Part shown: positions 45,002 through 53,612 of the stretch, one piece after another
How the letters are laid out: each line of letters opens with the position of its first letter
How positions within the stretch are numbered: the first letter of the stretch is position 1
Origin: JASGCP01 sp965263285
Lineage (GTDB): Bacteria > Bacteroidota > Bacteroidia > Chitinophagales > Chitinophagaceae
Assembly: GCA_965263285.1 (NCBI GenBank)
Contig: CBDHHD010000004.1
Location: 558,001 to 622,000, forward strand
Direction of reading: 5' to 3'
Length of the DNA: 64,000 nt
The notes under the pieces: generated by a model
The model's database searches: none
What the model saw: only the letters and a program-made list of their open reading frames with translations
Told to the model about the DNA's origin: nothing
Made by a program: the position numbers and the translations under genes

Positions 45002-46864
45002 CTACAAACCTATATTTTTAAATTCTAATACTTTGTCTTCCAATCCTTGTTGAATAGCTTTTGATTCATCGTCAATCCCATGCGCTTCTGCATAATCTCG
45101 CACTTCTTGTGTAATTTTCATAGCGCAAAAATGTGGCCCACACATAGAGCAAAAGTGAGCAATTTTAGCTCCTTCCGCTGGCAATGTCTCATCATGAAAA
45201 GCCTTAGCAGTATCTGGATCTAAAGAAAGGTTAAATTGATCTTCCCATCTAAACTCAAATCTTGCTTTGCTAATAGCATTATCTCTATGTTGCGCACCTG
45301 AAAAACCTTTTGCTAGATCTGCTGCATGAGCAGCTATTTTATAAGCTATCACACCATCTTTTACATCTTTTTTATTAGGCAATCCTAAATGCTCTTTAGG
45401 AGTTACATAACACAACAAAGCAGTTCCCTTCCAACCAATCATCGCAGCTCCAATAGCAGAAGTAAGATGATCATACCCTGGAGCAATATCAGTTGTAAGG
45501 GGACCTAATGTATAAAAAGGAGCCTCATTACAAGCTACAAGTTGTTTCTCCATATTTTCATTAATAAGATGCATGGGTACATGGCCTGGACCTTCAATCA
45601 TTACTTGACAATGGTGTCGCCAAGCTATTTTAGTAAGTTCTCCTAAGGTTTCTAATTCACTAAATTGAGCTATATCGTTTGCATCTGCTATACAACCTGG
45701 ACGCAATCCATCTCCCAAAGAAAAAGACACATCATATTGTTTAAGGATAGCGCAAATATCTTCAAAGTGAGTATATAAAAAACTCTCTTTATGATGAGCC
45801 AAACACCATTTAGCCATAATTGATCCTCCCCTTGACACAATACCTGTAATTCTCTTAGCAGTAAGAGGTATATATCTTAATAATACGCCCGCATGAATAG
45901 TAAAATAATCTACCCCTTGTTCTGCTTGCTCAATGAGCGTATCTTTAAATATTTCCCAAGTTAATTCTTCTGCTTTCCCATTCACTTTTTCTAATGCTTG
46001 ATAAATAGGAACTGTACCTATTGGAACAGGGGAATTGCGCAAAATCCACTCTCTTGTTTCATGAATATTTTTCCCCGTAGAAAGATCCATCACTGTATCG
46101 GCACCCCAACGAGTAGCCCATACCATTTTCTCTACTTCCTCTTCAATAGAAGATGTAATAGCCGAATTGCCAATATTCGCATTTATTTTAACTAAAAAAT
46201 TCCTCCCAATAATCATAGGCTCTAACTCAGGATGGTTAATATTAGATGGGAGAATAGCCCGCCCCCTAGCTATTTCATTTCTTACAAAAGCTGGGGTAAT
46301 AAAACCATTTTGAATATAGGCTCCATGCGACTCGCCTTTATGTTGCTTCCACAAATCATTATCAGATTGGTATTTTTTTTCTCGTAACATATTCTCTCTA
46401 ATAGCTACAAATTCCATTTCAGGAGTAATCATTCCTTCTTTAGCATAGTACATTTGCGTAACAACATAATTAGGTTTGGCTACAAGGGGGGTAGGTAATG
46501 CAGGAAATCTAATAGGATCTAACGACTTATCTTGCAAGCGCTCTCTACAATAATGAGATGAAGAGATGGCTACCTTAGTTACATCTTTTCTGTTTTGTAT
46601 CCATGACGCACGAATAGGTGAAATACCTTTATGCAATTCTATCACTGCATCGGTATCGGTATAAGGCCCACTTGTGTCATATACAATAACCGAATCATTG
46701 GGAATATATTGTTCCGTATGGTGATTAAGCGTAGGGGAAGTAGCGATTTCTCTCATGGGAACCTGAATAGATGGATATAAATTCCCATTTATATATACCT
46801 TCTTTGCATTAGGAAAAGCATCTTTAGTAATAATATCTGAGGTAGGGATTGTATCTTTTTTCAT
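45002..46864 (-). CDS. thiC: Phosphomethylpyrimidine synthase
   Basis: A 620-residue radical-SAM enzyme that rearranges aminoimidazole ribotide to the thiamine pyrimidine HMP-P. The C-terminal 4Fe-4S motif CSMCGPHFC is intact. Other signatures: NINANIGNSAITSSIEEEVEKMVWATRWGADTVMDLSTGKNIHETREWILRNSPVPIGTVP and GLRPGCIADANDIAQFSELETLGEL. Full length with the extended N-terminal domain. It lies 32 bp after thiS. The usual downstream partners (thiE, thiG, thiH, thiF) are missing; the next genes are surface lipoproteins. Confidence 0.95.
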   Translation of the reverse strand: MKKDTIPTSDIITKDAFPNAKKVYINGNLYPSIQVPMREIATSPTLNHHTEQYIPNDSVIVYDTSGPYTDTDAVIELHKGISPIRASWIQNRKDVTKVAISSSHYCRERLQDKSLDPIRFPALPTPLVAKPNYVVTQMYYAKEGMITPEMEFVAIRENMLREKKYQSDNDLWKQHKGESHGAYIQNGFITPAFVRNEIARGRAILPSNINHPELEPMIIGRNFLVKINANIGNSAITSSIEEEVEKMVWATRWGADTVMDLSTGKNIHETREWILRNSPVPIGTVPIYQALEKVNGKAEELTWEIFKDTLIEQAEQGVDYFTIHAGVLLRYIPLTAKRITGIVSRGGSIMAKWCLAHHKESFLYTHFEDICAILKQYDVSFSLGDGLRPGCIADANDIAQFSELETLGELTKIAWRHHCQVMIEGPGHVPMHLINENMEKQLVACNEAPFYTLGPLTTDIAPGYDHLTSAIGAAMIGWKGTALLCYVTPKEHLGLPNKKDVKDGVIAYKIAAHAADLAKGFSGAQHRDNAISKARFEFRWEDQFNLSLDPDTAKAFHDETLPAEGAKIAHFCSMCGPHFCAMKITQEVRDYAEAHGIDDESKAIQQGLEDKVLEFKNIGL

Positions 46865-46896
46865 AATATAAATAATTTAAAAAATAAATAATATCA

Positions 46897-47100
46897 TTAT
46901 CCGCCTTGTGTAGCCTCAATCACAACAACTTTATCACCCTCTGACAAAGAAGTATAAGTCCATTCTTTCTTAGTAATAACTTTTTGATTTATTGCAACAG
47001 CAATTCCTTTATTGTCAACTATGTTCTTTTGCTTCAATATGTCAAACAACGACATACAAGCTATTATATCAACTAATTCTTGATTTACCCATATTTTCAT
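46897..47100 (-). CDS. thiS: Sulfur carrier protein ThiS
   Basis: A 67-residue ubiquitin-fold sulfur carrier for thiazole synthesis. MKIWVNQELVDI, GIAVAINQKVI and the essential C-terminal Gly-Gly (EATQGG) are present. Its ATG overlaps the end of the decayed efp copy by 4 bp. No TPP riboswitch was recognised before it. Confidence 0.9.
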   Translation of the reverse strand: MKIWVNQELVDIIACMSLFDILKQKNIVDNKGIAVAINQKVITKKEWTYTSLSEGDKVVVIEATQGG

Positions 47101-47670
47101 AACAATTGCTTTACTCTTTCAATATATTCACCCAATTTTGTATTAATACGAATACAATCACCCTCATGCATAGACAAAGGAACTTGTATCACAACTCCTA
47201 TTTCTAGCATAGCATCTTGAACTCCTTTCATCAATCCTGATCGCTCTTTTATATTACATTTCACAATTTTCAACACAATCTTTTCTGGCAACTCTGCACG
47301 AATAGGCTGTCCCAACTCTTGATTAATAGAAACCAATACTTCCCCTCCTTCTTTTAGATATTGCTCTTCCTCTAATAAAAATGAAGGAATAAGTATTTGT
47401 TCATATGTTTCAAATCTCATTAGATTAAAACCCACTTCATCTTTATATAAAAATTGACACAGTACCCTTTCTACTTTAACAGGATAAATAAGATCTCCTC
47501 TATTCCATATCTTTTCAAAAATCTTTTTTTATTATCTACTCCTTTCAATTTAGCCCATACCTTTGTGCAGAAGCTCGTATCATCGTAGTCTCAACAAAGT
47601 CAACAACAATATACAACTTCTCTTCCACATTTACAAATATTCCTCTACTAATATCTGCTGTTGTTGCCAT
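47097..47670 (-). pseudogene. Decayed second copy of elongation factor P
   Basis: Begins MATTADISRGIFVNVEEKLYIVVDF from the ATG at 47670, parallel to intact efp, then suffers frame breaks between about 47520 and 47590. The C-terminal 112 codons (47097-47435) are still open and align to EF-P domains II-III (NLMRFETYEQI, GEVLVSINQELGQPIRAELPEKIVLKI, CIRINTKLGEYIERVK). It lies in tandem next to efp, so it is a local duplication now decaying. Confidence 0.85.
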
Positions 47671-47741
47671 AAATTAAAATCAAATAACTCTTTAGAAAAA
47701 CAAAGTTACTTTAATTTTAGTTAATTTATATTTTAAAATAA

Positions 47742-48305
47742 CTATTTTATTCGTTCTACATACTCCCCCGATTTAGTATTTACCCTAATTAACTCACCAT
47801 CATTAACAAACAAAGGCACTTGTATAGTGGTTCCTGTTTCTAGCGTAGCATTCTTAAGTGCTCTAGTTGCTGTATCACCTTTTACTCCTGGCTCGCAATA
47901 AGTAATTTTCAAAGCTATCTTTTCAGGCAATTCTGCCCCGATAGGTTGATCTGTTTCTGTATTAATAAACACAAAAACCTCACCCCCTTCTTTTAAATAT
48001 TGACTACCATCAATCATCACTTCCGCAATGGCAATTTGTTCGTAAGTCTCATTATTCATAAGATTGAAACCTACCTCATCTTTATATAAAAACTGATATA
48101 ATTTCTTTTCTACGCGAACAGGATGAATATGCTCTCCACTATTCCATACTTTTTCAAATGTTCTTTTGTTATCTACTCCTTTTAACTTAGCCCATACCTT
48201 TGCTGCAGCCCTTGCTGTCTTATTCTCTCCAAATTCTATTACCGTATATAAACTACCATCTAAATTTAAAATCATCCCTCTACTAATATCTGCTGTTGTT
48301 GCCAT
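47742..48305 (-). CDS. efp: Elongation factor P
   Basis: A 187-residue EF-P, which rescues ribosomes stalled at polyproline. Domains I-III are complete and end in RVNTKSGEYVERIK. The domain I loop that carries the modified residue reads FGENKTARAAAK. Aligned without gaps to E. coli EF-P (PGKGQA), the tip Lys34 is Arg. Arg-tip EF-Ps are known from EarP-containing bacteria, but the loop here is otherwise different, so the modification state is open. Confidence 0.93.
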   Translation of the reverse strand: MATTADISRGMILNLDGSLYTVIEFGENKTARAAAKVWAKLKGVDNKRTFEKVWNSGEHIHPVRVEKKLYQFLYKDEVGFNLMNNETYEQIAIAEVMIDGSQYLKEGGEVFVFINTETDQPIGAELPEKIALKITYCEPGVKGDTATRALKNATLETGTTIQVPLFVNDGELIRVNTKSGEYVERIK

Positions 48306-48390
48306 AAATTAAAATATTTTTAAAAAAATTATTATATTTAAAAAGCAAATTTAAAGTAATTTTGTTTTTTTTAATGTAAATCATTTTATC

Positions 48391-49221
48391 ATGCATGATA
48401 TTATTTACAAAACAATAAAACATAATATATTAAAACATACTATATTAAAATTATTAATACCCATTATCATATTTTGGAGTATATTACCTATTACGCTTTA
48501 TGCACAAGGAGGCCTTGCAGGTATATTTATTAATCGAACAGAAGCGTTTCAATACAATCCAGAATATGATTTATATATACACTTAAACAAACACTGGATC
48601 ATACACCAAGGGGTAGATATGTATTCATACGATTGGGCATGGAAAAATAGAGCAGATCAATACTATGGAAATGCTATCTATACCTATAAGAATTGGAACT
48701 TTTATAATGGATATCAATTTACTTTATATAGAATAAATCAACAAATAAATGCCTATACTCCTAACTATCAATTTTGGACATCTGTGGCATACAACTGGCA
48801 AGTAGATAACAAATCGAGTTTCTTTTTTAAATTCAGACCTATCTTTGTTGTAGATGGGCAAACAGGCAATTTGCCTCCTTTCTTTCTTTCACTATATACA
48901 GATTATAATATTGTTTATACATATCAAATTAATCATAAATGGTCTATTTCACTTTGGGAAGAATACGACAACTCTACTTCTCTAAACAATGGCAAACCCG
49001 TTAAAGGAACATCACCACCCTATCCTGCCAATACTAATTTCTTATATAATAACCTATTACTTTATGCTAGCTATAACGCAAGTAATGATATTCAAGTTTC
49101 ATTTGGCATTTTCTTACTAAATGTCAATGGCGTTATCCCAAGAATAGGTCCTTATATTCAATGTTCTCATAATCTTTATCCTAAAAAGAGAATACATTAT
49201 TTAGACCTATTTTTACAATAA
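48391..49221 (+). CDS. Putative outer-membrane beta-barrel protein
   Basis: A 276-residue protein. After a signal-type segment (ILKLLIPIIIFWSILPITLYAQ) it consists of alternating aromatic/polar strands (YDLYIHLNKHWIIHQGVDMYSYDWAWKNR, NWNFYNGYQFTLYRIN, KWSISLWEEYDNS) ending in an aromatic C-terminus (YLDLFLQ), as in small outer-membrane barrels. No specific family recognised. Divergent from efp. Confidence 0.6.
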   Translation: MHDIIYKTIKHNILKHTILKLLIPIIIFWSILPITLYAQGGLAGIFINRTEAFQYNPEYDLYIHLNKHWIIHQGVDMYSYDWAWKNRADQYYGNAIYTYKNWNFYNGYQFTLYRINQQINAYTPNYQFWTSVAYNWQVDNKSSFFFKFRPIFVVDGQTGNLPPFFLSLYTDYNIVYTYQINHKWSISLWEEYDNSTSLNNGKPVKGTSPPYPANTNFLYNNLLLYASYNASNDIQVSFGIFLLNVNGVIPRIGPYIQCSHNLYPKKRIHYLDLFLQ

Positions 49222-49236
49222 TTTCAATATACACTC

Positions 49237-49617
49237 ATGTCAACAGAAATTGATAAATTTAATGAAGAGAGAAAGCGAATGAATGATATTATATTATCTA
49301 AAAATAATCTCGTATTAAAAAGGTTGTGGAATTTAGACACAAACACCTATGAAGAAGGTCATCTATCCGTTGCAACAAAAGAAATGTTAGGATTAGTTGC
49401 TAGCATGGTACTTCGTTGTGACGATTGTATTAAATACCACTTAGGAAAATGTTGGGAACTAAAAGTTACCACCCCTGAAATATACGAAATATTTGCTGTT
49501 GCTAATATAGTAGGAGGAACTATTGTAATACCTCATACCCGAAGAGCAGCAGACTATTGGGAATCTTTACAAAAAATCAACACGACCAATCGCAATCCAT
49601 TACAAAGCAATGTTTAA
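49237..49617 (+). CDS. AhpD/carboxymuconolactone decarboxylase-like protein
   Basis: A 126-residue AhpD-like (CMD) protein, a small helical peroxidase or disulfide-relay type. The active site CDDCIKYHLGKC carries the CxxC...H pattern of AhpD. EMLGLVASMVLRCDDCI and HTRRAADYWESL follow the family. Overlaps the next gene by 8 bp, so translation may be coupled. Confidence 0.85.
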   Translation: MSTEIDKFNEERKRMNDIILSKNNLVLKRLWNLDTNTYEEGHLSVATKEMLGLVASMVLRCDDCIKYHLGKCWELKVTTPEIYEIFAVANIVGGTIVIPHTRRAADYWESLQKINTTNRNPLQSNV

Positions 49618-51073
49618 AAAATTAGACCTATTAGTTATTCGTTCTTTTATTGGTCCTTTTTTAGCCACATTTTTAATTGCAATGTTTGTATTAGTGATGC
49701 AATTTTTCTGGTTATATATCGATGACTTAGTAGGAAAAGGATTAGAGTTTTCAACCCTCTCCACACTCATCGGGCTAGTGGCCATTAGCTGGGTTCCCTT
49801 AGCGCTTCCCTTGTCTTTGCTTTTATCTTCCATCATGACATTTGGCAATTTAGGAGAACATTTTGAGCTAGTAGCTATTAAATCTGCAGGCATCTCTTTA
49901 ATTCGATTTATTCGCCCCCTATTTCTCTTTTCATGCATGATCGCTGGTATTGCTTTTTTAATTGCAAATTATGTAATCCCTATTGCAAATCTCAAATTAA
50001 ATGCTTTAAAGGTCGATATCATTCGCACCAAACCTGCACTTGATATCAAAGTAGGTACATTCTATAACAAAATAGAAGGATATATCATTAAAATTGGGTA
50101 TAAAGATCCCAATGGCACCTCTATTAAAGATATTGTTATCTTTGAAAAAAATCATCAACTACAAGACAATTTAATTATAGCAAAAACAGGAGACATGGGG
50201 GTTTCTGCAGATAAGCAATATCTTATTTTTACACTTCACGATGGATGGTATTATGAAGAAAAAGGAGAACCACAAGACGACAATCCACAATTTATTAGAT
50301 TTCATTTTAAAGAATATGAAAAATACTTTGATCTAAGTAGCTTTAAAATGATACGAACACAAGACTCCATTTATAAGAACGATTATCAAATGCTCAATGT
50401 AAAACAACTGGGATATCTCATAGATTCTCTTAGCAACACACATAACTTTATTACTGTGCACAACCAATATGAAATTAATAGTGGAAATTATTTTATTAAT
50501 TATAAAGATTCTACAACATATTGGAGAAATTTACGAGTCCCCAAACCTGTATTCAATAAAACCCACAAAATCAATACTATCATACCCGATACAATGCTAT
50601 TGTTAGTAAATAGCAGAGCGCAACAGATAGCCTTACAATTAAAAAACAGCTCTTACAACTTAGTATCTGAATACGAAATAATTATCCATAATATAGATGG
50701 ATACAAAATAGAATGGCAAAGAAAATTCGCCTTATCTTTTGCCTGCATTGTACTATTTTTAATTGGTGCTCCTCTTGGTTCTATTATTAGAAAAGGAGGC
50801 TTAGGTGCCCCCATGGTCTTTGCTATCATTTTCTTTAGTTCCTTTCATTTGCTTAATAGCTTTGGAGAAAAACTTGCAAAAGATGGCTCTTTAAGCCCAT
50901 TTACAGGCATGTGGCTTGCTTCCATTATTCTTACACCTATCGCTCTTTTTTTAGTATATAAAGCTACCCGTGACTCAACTATTATGAATAAGGATTTTTA
51001 TTATAAACTTGTAAAACCTATTACAAAGCTTTTCTCACAATACCGCAAAACAAAAAAAATACAAAAAAAATGA
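49610..51073 (+). CDS. LptF/LptG family LPS-transport permease
   Basis: A 487-residue YjgP/YjgQ family membrane protein, one of the permease subunits that extract lipopolysaccharide from the inner membrane with LptB2. N-terminal helices (LDLLVIRSFIGPFLATFLIAMFVLVMQFFWLYIDDLVGKGLE), a large periplasmic beta domain (about 110-360) and the C-terminal helices (FALSFACIVLFLIGAPLGSIIRKGGLGAPMVF). LptF or LptG cannot be decided from one copy. Confidence 0.88.
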   Translation: MFKKLDLLVIRSFIGPFLATFLIAMFVLVMQFFWLYIDDLVGKGLEFSTLSTLIGLVAISWVPLALPLSLLLSSIMTFGNLGEHFELVAIKSAGISLIRFIRPLFLFSCMIAGIAFLIANYVIPIANLKLNALKVDIIRTKPALDIKVGTFYNKIEGYIIKIGYKDPNGTSIKDIVIFEKNHQLQDNLIIAKTGDMGVSADKQYLIFTLHDGWYYEEKGEPQDDNPQFIRFHFKEYEKYFDLSSFKMIRTQDSIYKNDYQMLNVKQLGYLIDSLSNTHNFITVHNQYEINSGNYFINYKDSTTYWRNLRVPKPVFNKTHKINTIIPDTMLLLVNSRAQQIALQLKNSSYNLVSEYEIIIHNIDGYKIEWQRKFALSFACIVLFLIGAPLGSIIRKGGLGAPMVFAIIFFSSFHLLNSFGEKLAKDGSLSPFTGMWLASIILTPIALFLVYKATRDSTIMNKDFYYKLVKPITKLFSQYRKTKKIQKK

Positions 51074-51089
51074 TAAAGCTACATTCGTA

Positions 51090-51545
51090 ACTGTTTAGTT
51101 TCACAATGTTGTTGATGAAAAATTATTTCTCCTTTAAATAAAGCATGGTAGTTAAAAAAAACACAAATACCCCAGCCAACACCTCAAAAAAAGCCGTAGC
51201 CTTTAATTTGGCTACGGCTTTTTTTGAGGTGCAGGAAGCATGGATTATTAAATAAATATAAACATGGAAATAATAGGAAATGTCTGATGAGGACTGCCCT
51301 CAGATAAAGAGCGTTACAAAACAAGGTGAGCGAAGCGACCACCTCTCCCCCATTCATTCTCGCTAGCGTAGCGAGCCGTAGTTTTGTAGCTCTTTATCTG
51401 CAGGCTTGATTTTTTCTTTGTTTCTTTGTTTTGTATCAAGACAAAAGAAAGAAAAAGATATAAAAAATAAATAATGAATCTATACCTGAGTCATTACAAA
51501 AAAAGGTATATTTTAATACCTGCTCACTAAAAAAGTCGTTATACC
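51090..51545. repeat. Head-to-head R arms, partial R and element B end
   Basis: A right R arm (51180-51201) and a left R arm (51210-51231) form a perfect 22-bp inverted repeat with an 8-base loop; both carry GCCGTAGCC/GGCTACGGC. A shortened R copy follows to about 51480, and an element B right end (CTCACTAAAAAAGTCGTTAT then ACC) closes the block at 51545. No gene. Confidence 0.7.
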
Positions 51546-51592
51546 TTAATTTTATATTCTTTTTTTTATTTATAAATAATTGTATCTTTGTT

Positions 51593-51600
51593 TTATTAAA
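51593..51600 (+). promoter_or_regulatory. Putative -7 box for tatA
   Basis: TATCTTTG fits TAnnTTTG and lies 10 bases before the ATG. Confidence 0.4.
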
Positions 51601-51610
51601 CACATATTAT

Positions 51611-51862
51611 ATGAGCATGCCATCATTTACATTAGGGTTAGGACCAGAAATTGGGATGTCTGAAATTATTTTAATTGCAGTTGTTATTTTAGTTTTATTT
51701 GGAGGCAGAAAAATACCAGAATTTATGCGTGGATTAGGAAAGGGTATTCGTGAATTTAACGATGCTAAAAACAATGTACGAAAAGAAATAGAAGAAGGCA
51801 TTAATGACACCAAAGATAAATTGTCAATGAAAGAACCTCAAAAAGAATTAGAATCTAAATAA
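51611..51862 (+). CDS. tatA: Sec-independent translocase subunit TatA
   Basis: An 83-residue TatA/TatE protein of the twin-arginine pathway. Short N-terminal helix (SEIILIAVVILVLFGGRKIPEFMRGLGKGIREF) with the FGGRKIP hinge and an amphipathic helix, then a charged tail. tatC is not adjacent. Followed by gatA after 12 bp. Confidence 0.92.
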   Translation: MSMPSFTLGLGPEIGMSEIILIAVVILVLFGGRKIPEFMRGLGKGIREFNDAKNNVRKEIEEGINDTKDKLSMKEPQKELESK

Positions 51863-51874
51863 TTTTTTTATCCT

Positions 51875-53308
51875 TTGTTTTATTTTGATAATATCATTTC
51901 ATACCACTCTCAACTTCTACAACAAGAATGTTCTTGTGTAGAAGCAGTAAATTTTTATCTATCAAATATTAAAAAAAACAAAACACTCAATGCTTTTATT
52001 GAAGTATATGATAAAGAAGCAATAGAAAAAGCATTATTACTAGATCAAGAAATAAAAGAAAAAAAAACACTGCGAAAACTACATGGGGTAGTCATATCAA
52101 TTAAAGACAATTTGTTATTTAAAAATCACCTTGTGTCGGCTTCCTCTAACATATTAAAAAACTTTGTTGCTTGTGAAACAGCAACAGCTGTATCCAGATT
52201 AATTGATCAAGGAGCTATCATTATTGGCAGAACAAACTGCGATGAGTTTGCAATGGGTTGTTCTAACGAAAATTCTTGCTATGGCCATGTAAAAAACCAT
52301 TTAGATGATCGTCGTATACCTGGTGGGTCATCAGGAGGAGCTGCTGTTTCATTGCAATTCAATGGATGTATGGTTGCATTAGGTAGCGACACAGGCGGAT
52401 CGGTACGCATGCCGGCAGACCTATGTGGATTAATAGGAATGAAACCAAGTTATGGGCGCATATCAAGATACGGCTTAATAGCTTACGCTTCGTCTCTTGA
52501 CCAGATTGGTATTTTTAGTAAAAATATAATAGACGCTTCTATTGTATTAGAATGTATGGCTGGTGTAGACATATTAGATAGCACTTCTTCTTCCTTACCA
52601 GTTCCCTCCTATTACCATTACATAACAAAAGAAAAGATACAACCTTATCGTATTGCATACTTAACCGATACGCTTGCTTTCTCAGATATAGACAAAGAAA
52701 TAGCAGTTACCATTCAACAATATTTGCAACAACTAACCCATCATTCATTTCATCTAAATGCTGTTGATTTCCCACTACTACAATACATTGTACCTACCTA
52801 TTATGTTATTTCTACTGCTGAGGCATCTAGCAACCTATCTAAATACGATGGCGTAAAATATGGGAATCGTGATACAAACCATTCTTCCTTATCTACTATG
52901 TACACCAGCACAAGAAGCAATGGGTTTGGAAAAGAAGTAAAAAAAAGAATGATGCTAGGCAATTATGTACTCAGTAGCGGATATTATGAGGCTTATTTCA
53001 CAAAAGCACAACAAGTAAGACAATTACTATTTGAACAATATAATAAAATATTTGAAACAAATGACTTCATTATATCACCCACTGTTACAGAAACAGCTTG
53101 TTATTTTAATACAAAGAAAACAGGAAACGCTAGCTACTTATCTGACATCTTTACTGTATTTGCAAACTTAGTAGGCGCCCCCGCTATTTCTATTCCTCTA
53201 TTTACACATTCTAATGGATTGCCTTTTGGATTACAAATCATTGCTCAACCATTTAAAGAAGACAAACTCTTACAATTGTCTCATTATTTAATGAACCTAA
53301 ATAAATGA
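51875..53308 (+). CDS. gatA: Glutamyl-tRNA(Gln) amidotransferase subunit A
   Basis: A 477-residue amidase-signature enzyme that frees ammonia from glutamine to convert Glu-tRNA(Gln) to Gln-tRNA(Gln). Catalytic triad: Lys in VVISIKDN, cis-Ser in GSDTGGSVR, nucleophile Ser in PGGSSGGAAVSLQ. The start is TTG at 51875; no ATG is available, and the N-terminus MFYFDNIISYHSQLL matches family starts. The stop overlaps the next ATG by 4 bp. Confidence 0.93.
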   Translation: MFYFDNIISYHSQLLQQECSCVEAVNFYLSNIKKNKTLNAFIEVYDKEAIEKALLLDQEIKEKKTLRKLHGVVISIKDNLLFKNHLVSASSNILKNFVACETATAVSRLIDQGAIIIGRTNCDEFAMGCSNENSCYGHVKNHLDDRRIPGGSSGGAAVSLQFNGCMVALGSDTGGSVRMPADLCGLIGMKPSYGRISRYGLIAYASSLDQIGIFSKNIIDASIVLECMAGVDILDSTSSSLPVPSYYHYITKEKIQPYRIAYLTDTLAFSDIDKEIAVTIQQYLQQLTHHSFHLNAVDFPLLQYIVPTYYVISTAEASSNLSKYDGVKYGNRDTNHSSLSTMYTSTRSNGFGKEVKKRMMLGNYVLSSGYYEAYFTKAQQVRQLLFEQYNKIFETNDFIISPTVTETACYFNTKKTGNASYLSDIFTVFANLVGAPAISIPLFTHSNGLPFGLQIIAQPFKEDKLLQLSHYLMNLNK

Positions 53309-53583
53309 CTTTTACAAACAATGATATCATATTAGACAACAAGTTACATTTCGTTTTATTTTATCACAAAAATGAAGCCATATCTAATATTGCAATGAAG
53401 GTTATAGATAAAATCAAAGAAAAACATAGCAACAGAATAGATATTACAAAAGCCAATACCAATGATTATATTGAATTAGTACAAAAGTGAAATATTTATT
53501 CTACTCCCATGACTCTTGTTTTTAAAAATAAAAAAATAATAGGTAAGATAGTTTATAACATATCTGAAGTTAAAATAAAATAA
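53305..53583 (+). pseudogene. Thioredoxin-fold protein interrupted by TGA
   Basis: The frame from the ATG at 53305 stops at TGA 53488-53490 after 61 codons. Reading on in the same frame gives NIYSTPMTLVFKNKKIIGKI to TAA at 53581. The joined product has thioredoxin order: KLHFVLFYHKNEAISNIA in place of the strand-CxxC-helix, RIDITKANTND, then the cis-Pro strand STPMTLVFKNKK. It lacks both active cysteines. TGA is a normal stop in this genome (glpK, gatA), so this is a nonsense mutation or a short truncated product. Coupled to gatA by ATGA. Confidence 0.7.
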
Positions 53584-53612
53584 TATATCAACAACTTAAA
53601 ATATTAAATTTT

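Noticed and set aside
46860..47110. TPP riboswitch before thiS-thiC
   Set aside because: thiS starts inside the end of the decayed efp copy, with no room for the THI element and no CTGAGA-type conserved block in the leader.
53488..53490. TGA as selenocysteine or tryptophan codon in the thioredoxin-like gene
   Set aside because: TGA ends glpK and gatA normally here, Trp is TGG throughout, and no SECIS-like stem follows. The codon lies far from the active-site position where Sec would be expected.
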